A DNA stretch of 8,831 bases, taken from the NCBI RefSeq assembly GCF_001557235.1, contig NZ_LSJI01000013.1, positions 1 to 8,831 of the forward strand, read 5' to 3'. This document shows, piece after piece, positions 5,644-8,831 of this stretch; the stretch's first letter is position 1; each line of letters starts with the position of its first letter. Under the pieces are notes generated by a model. The model had not been told where the DNA came from, made no database searches, and was given only the letters and a program-made list of their open reading frames with translations. A program made the position numbers and the translations under genes. Source of the DNA: Phenylobacterium sp. CCH9-H3 (GTDB lineage Bacteria > Pseudomonadota > Alphaproteobacteria > Caulobacterales > Caulobacteraceae).

Positions 5644-8274
5644 ATGGCCGAACGCGAAGTGGTGCTGGTGACCGGTGGCAGCGGCTTCATCGGCAGCGCC
5701 GTGATCAAGCGCTTGGCGCAGGACTATCGCGTTGTGGCGCTGGACCGCGCAGGTCCGCCGGACCCGCCCACAGAGGCGGAAGCGGTCGACTTCGACCTCG
5801 GCACCGACGAAGGGGTCTCCAACGCCCTGGAGACAGTTCGCGCTCGCTTCGGTGGAAGGATCGCTTCTGTCGTGCACCTGGCCGCCTACTTCGACGTCTC
5901 CGGCAAGCCCAACCCGATGTACGACAAGATCACGGTCCAGGGGGCGCGACGGCTGGTCGAAGGCCTGCAGCGGTTTGAGGTCGGCCAGTTCATCCTCGCC
6001 AGCACCATGCTGGTGCACCAGCCGACAGACCGGCCGGACAAGACCATCAACGAAGACTCGCCCATCTCGCCGGGGTGGGCCTATCCGGAATCGAAGGTCC
6101 GGACCGAAGCTCTGGTGCGCCAGGAACACGGCCACATCCCGGTCGTGATGCTCCGCATCGCCGGGGTCTACGATGACCTTGCCCACTCCCCGTTCATCGC
6201 CGAGCACGTGGCGCGGATCTACGAGCACCGGCTGACCGCGCACGTCTACCCCGGCATGCTCTGCGCCGGGCAGGCGTTCGTCCATCTTGACGATCTGATC
6301 GAGGCGATCGCCAAGCTTGTCACGCGGCGAAGCGAGCTGCCGACCGAGCTTCCCCTTCTGCTCGGAGAGCCCGAAGCGCTCGGTTATAGCGAGGTCCAAG
6401 ACATCATCGGACAGGCGCTGCATGGGGAGGACTGGGAGACGATCCGCATTCCTAAGCCTGTGGCCAAGCTAGGCGCCTGGTTGCAGACGGAGGCGTTGGG
6501 GGACGATGAGTTCGTGAAGCCGTGGATGGTCGACCAGTCGAACGATCATTACGTCCTGGATATCACCCGCGCTCGAACCCTGCTCGATTGGGTCCCGCAG
6601 CATAGCCTCAGGGCGACCCTGCCGAAGATCGTCGACGCATTAAAGCGCGACCCAACGGGCTGGTACGAGACCAACGAGCTCGACCCGTCGGTCGTCGCCT
6701 GGACGCGCCCTGACAGCGCGTCGCACGAACGCGACGCTGGCGCGACCCACGCAGGCGGCGGCGAGCCTCTGAAGCACGACAAGATGCAAGCGCCTGAAAC
6801 CCTCGTGGCCCCGACGGCACAGCACGCAATGCACGGCGGCGGCGGCGGCGGACATGACCACATGGCGATGATGGAAGCCGACGCCCGCCGCGTGCGATGG
6901 GCGCATTTCGCCAATATCGGCCTGGGGCTGTGGCTCGCCGCTAGCCCACTGATCTACGACGGAATGGGGGCCGCGGCGGCGAGCCCGCTCGTGCAGGCGG
7001 TGAGCGATGATCGGGGGCTGGCCGGCCTAGATGCGCGGGCCACGGCGCTGGTCCTAAGCGATCTCCTGAGCGGGCTAGCAATCGCCACCTTCGGCGCGCT
7101 CTCGCTCTCGAAACGCACCGCCTGGTTCGCCCAATGGGCCAACACCTTTGTGGGCCTTTGGCTGCTCTTCGCGCCGATGCTGTTCTGGACGCCGAGCGCC
7201 GCGCAATACCTCAACGACACTCTCGTGGGCGTGCTGGTGATCGCCTTCTCGGTGCTGATCCCGATGATGCCCGGCATGAGCATGGCCGGGATGATGGACC
7301 CGAAGAATATCCCACCCGGCTGGACCTACTGTCCCTCGACCTGGGCGCAGCGTCTGCCGATTGCCCTGCTGGGACTGGTCGGCCTGCTGATCTCGCGTGT
7401 ACTCACCGCTTATCAGCTGGGGCACATCGACGCGGTGTTCGAGCCCTTCTTTGGCGGCGATCCCGTGAACCTGAAGAACGGCACGGAAGAGATCATCTCC
7501 TCCTCAGTGTCCAAGGCCTGGCCAATCCCCGATGCCGGCTTGGGGGCCATCAGCTACACGCTCGAGATCTTGATGGCGGTCATGGGCGGCCGCGACCGCT
7601 GGCGGACGATGCCGTGGATGGTGACCTTCTTCGGCATCCTGGTCATCCCGCTGGGTGTGGTCAGCATCTACTTCATCATCATTCAACCCATCGTTATCGG
7701 AACCTGGTGCACGCTCTGCCTCTTCGCGGCCCTGGCGATGTTGATCATGATCCCGTTCGCGCTGGATGAGGTGATCGCCACGGGCCAGTATCTCTGGTGG
7801 GTGCGTTGCACCGGCAAGCCGGTAATCCGTACCTTTTTCCGGGGCGGCCCCGTGGGCGCCGGCGGGGTTGACGAGGCGGACGCCCTGTCGAGCCCAGCCG
7901 CGTTCTGGAAGGATTCCGTCCGGGGGATGACCCTCCCCTGGACGCTCGGGGCGAGCGTCGCCATCGGAGCGCTCCTGATGCTGACCCGGGTCGTGTTCGG
8001 AGCCTCCGGCGAGATGGCCAACAGTGACCACGTGGTGGGCGCGCTCGTGATCACCGTCGCAATCATCGCCACCTCGGAGGTGGCCCGTCCGCTTCGACTG
8101 GCCAATGCGGCGCTTGGAGCCTGGCTCGTCGCCGCGCCCTTCCTGCTCAGCGGAGATACGCTGGCGGGCCAGATCGCCAGCATCGTGTTGGGCCTCGCCC
8201 TCGTCGGCCTCAGCTTGCCGCGCGGACGGCGCAGCCAGGAGCGCTACGCAAACTGGGACAAGTGGGTGGTCTGA
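5644..8274 (+). CDS. Epimerase - SPW repeat - VKOR-like membrane fusion protein
   Basis: An 876-residue multidomain protein, well started (AAAGGGAG before the ATG). Residues 1-335 are an extended SDR (NAD-dependent epimerase/dehydratase): TGGSGFIG (10-17), Asp34 ending strand two, HLAA (78-81), Ser120/Thr121 and Tyr147-x3-Lys151 (YPESK). Residues 336-415 form a hydrophilic linker ending in a His/Met/Gly-rich stretch (QHAMHGGGGGGHDHMAMM, 393-410). Membrane segments follow. The first two SPW-type motifs are GLGLWLAASPL (426-436) and FVGLWLLFAPM (502-512), with a Met-rich loop MPGMSMAGMM (542-551). A VKOR-like domain spans about 570-715, with the IPDAGLG motif (628-634) and CxxC as WCTLC (Cys689, Cys692). 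A third SPW-type motif is GAWLVAAPF (825-833). VKOR domains form disulfides or reduce quinones at the membrane. The usual loop cysteine pair before IPDAGLG is absent; the other cysteines are Cys207, Cys563 and Cys722. The soluble domain is probably cytosolic. The reaction of the whole protein is unknown. Confidence 0.88.
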   Translation: MAEREVVLVTGGSGFIGSAVIKRLAQDYRVVALDRAGPPDPPTEAEAVDFDLGTDEGVSNALETVRARFGGRIASVVHLAAYFDVSGKPNPMYDKITVQGARRLVEGLQRFEVGQFILASTMLVHQPTDRPDKTINEDSPISPGWAYPESKVRTEALVRQEHGHIPVVMLRIAGVYDDLAHSPFIAEHVARIYEHRLTAHVYPGMLCAGQAFVHLDDLIEAIAKLVTRRSELPTELPLLLGEPEALGYSEVQDIIGQALHGEDWETIRIPKPVAKLGAWLQTEALGDDEFVKPWMVDQSNDHYVLDITRARTLLDWVPQHSLRATLPKIVDALKRDPTGWYETNELDPSVVAWTRPDSASHERDAGATHAGGGEPLKHDKMQAPETLVAPTAQHAMHGGGGGGHDHMAMMEADARRVRWAHFANIGLGLWLAASPLIYDGMGAAAASPLVQAVSDDRGLAGLDARATALVLSDLLSGLAIATFGALSLSKRTAWFAQWANTFVGLWLLFAPMLFWTPSAAQYLNDTLVGVLVIAFSVLIPMMPGMSMAGMMDPKNIPPGWTYCPSTWAQRLPIALLGLVGLLISRVLTAYQLGHIDAVFEPFFGGDPVNLKNGTEEIISSSVSKAWPIPDAGLGAISYTLEILMAVMGGRDRWRTMPWMVTFFGILVIPLGVVSIYFIIIQPIVIGTWCTLCLFAALAMLIMIPFALDEVIATGQYLWWVRCTGKPVIRTFFRGGPVGAGGVDEADALSSPAAFWKDSVRGMTLPWTLGASVAIGALLMLTRVVFGASGEMANSDHVVGALVITVAIIATSEVARPLRLANAALGAWLVAAPFLLSGDTLAGQIASIVLGLALVGLSLPRGRRSQERYANWDKWVV

Positions 8275-8518
8275 TCGGCATACCGGTCCGAAGACATCAT
8301 CGATACGCGCAGCAGCGTGCCTAAGCTGTCGACGCCCCGTCCCGATGGCAGGGAGTGGCCCGAACTCGCCTGCGGTCATTAAGCTGCATAGGAAACAGCT
8401 AGAACAACGCTAGACCACGGAACTTCCTGTCGGCAAGACGAGTTGCAGGTTCGCGTCGCCCTTCCAAATTGAGCGGCAACAAACGTTCCAACCGCAGCAA
8501 TCTTCAGCAGGACCTACC
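8275..8518. other. Intergenic region before the RTX gene
   Basis: No gene is recognised in these 244 bases; a plus-strand frame crossing the left part only shadows the end of the fusion gene. Base composition is lower in G+C toward the right end, as expected of a promoter region. No clear terminator hairpin is visible after the fusion gene. Confidence 0.4.
8419..8444 (+). promoter_or_regulatory. Weak candidate sigma-EcfG-like promoter for the RTX gene
   Basis: GGAAC (8419-8423) is followed after 17 bases by AGTT (8441-8444), close to the alphaproteobacterial general-stress consensus GGAAC-N16/17-CGTT but with one mismatch in the -10. It lies about 75 bases before the RTX start codon. A match this short needs transcript mapping to mean anything. 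Confidence 0.2.
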
Positions 8519-8831
8519 ATGTCGCACAAGCTCTCCCATAACTGGAAGGATACACCGCTCCAAGACTTGGCCAATGAGTACATGGCCGCCGAAGGTCTGA
8601 CGTTTGACTTCGATGCCGGCCGCGAGCGGTACGACTATCAAATCGCTATCGGCGATGAAGGGCGCGACGTGCTGGGCGGACGTGGTGACCGGGACCACTT
8701 GTGGGGACTGGGCGGCGACGACCAAATCTCCGGCTCACGCCAAAACGACGTTCTCTACGGCGACCAGGGCCAGGACACTCTCAGCGGCGGAGATGGCGCC
8801 GATCGACTGACCGGCGGCAGCGGCGGCGACC
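8519..8831 (+). CDS. RTX calcium-binding repeat protein, N-terminal part
   Basis: The first 104 codons of a gene that continues past the right edge. It starts at an ATG with AGCAGGA eight or so bases upstream. Residues 1-44 are a short polar head (MSHKLSHNWKDTPLQDL at the start) with no Sec signal peptide. From about residue 45, glycine/aspartate nonapeptides of the GGxGxDxLx type appear: GDEGRDVLG, GLGGDDQIS, GDQGQDTLS, GGDGADRLT, GGSGGD. These bind calcium in a parallel beta-roll and mark proteins usually exported by type I secretion through a C-terminal signal, which would lie outside the window. The first repeats are imperfect (GRGDRDHLW, GSRQNDVLY). Any enzymatic or adhesive domain would have to be downstream. 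A 244-base gap separates it from the fusion gene, so it is probably its own unit. Confidence 0.85.
   Translation, partial: MSHKLSHNWKDTPLQDLANEYMAAEGLTFDFDAGRERYDYQIAIGDEGRDVLGGRGDRDHLWGLGGDDQISGSRQNDVLYGDQGQDTLSGGDGADRLTGGSGGD

Noticed and set aside
5605..6423. 272-residue minus-strand frame
   Set aside because: Antisense shadow of the epimerase domain, with no recognisable motifs.
7504..8379. 291-residue minus-strand frame
   Set aside because: Antisense to the VKOR/SPW part of the fusion gene; low-complexity charged product typical of an opposite-strand shadow.
8610..8831. Repeated GGC/GAC tracts considered as a tandem DNA repeat
   Set aside because: They are codon-level reflections of the RTX nonapeptides in an open frame, not a separate DNA repeat.

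Overview
The window looks like a chromosome or plasmid segment of a high-GC alphaproteobacterium. A Caulobacterales member such as Caulobacter, Phenylobacterium or Brevundimonas is my best guess. The reasons are the strong G/C preference at third codon positions, the FliQ sequence (its N-terminus GAEVLDVGREAIW resembles my memory of Caulobacter-type FliQ), the small CnrY/anti-sigma-like membrane protein, and the RTX protein at the right edge. The lineage is an inference from remembered family resemblance, not from a search.

Layout. Left edge (1-191, minus strand): the first 63 codons of an exported protein with a clear signal peptide, reading out of the window, with a short hairpin in its leader. 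From 375 onward every recognisable gene is on the plus strand. At 375-838 a small one-membrane-segment ORF overlaps by one base the start of a complete fliQ that has no flagellar neighbours. At 949-2563 lie a membrane-anchored monohaem cytochrome c with a Met/His-rich tail and a thioredoxin-reductase-like flavoprotein, followed by a hairpin that may be a terminator. At 2773-3066 is a small membrane protein resembling the anti-sigma component of metal-responsive ECF systems, without an ECF sigma or CnrX-like sensor next to it. At 3354-5519 are a GH1-like glycosidase and a classical short-chain dehydrogenase. At 5644-8274 is a very large 876-residue fusion: a soluble NAD(P)-dependent epimerase/dehydratase, a His/Met/Gly-rich linker, two SPW-type membrane segments, a VKOR-like membrane domain that keeps only its CxxC, and a third SPW-type segment. 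At the right edge (8519 onward) an RTX (calcium-binding nonapeptide) protein begins and runs out of the window.

How the parts may work together. Four proteins are redox proteins (cytochrome c, TrxR-like flavoprotein, SDR, epimerase-SPW-VKOR), and two of them carry almost the same Met-rich decapeptide (MPGM-T/S-M-P/A-GMM). I infer a membrane-associated redox or metal-stress module, with the glycosidase, SDR and epimerase domain pointing to a sugar or glycoside substrate. This is a hypothesis: the sequence shows co-orientation and shared motifs, not shared function. There is no CRISPR array, tRNA, rRNA, transposase or insertion sequence that I can recognise. No gene-free stretch exceeds 300 bases; the longest are 3067-3353 and 8275-8518.
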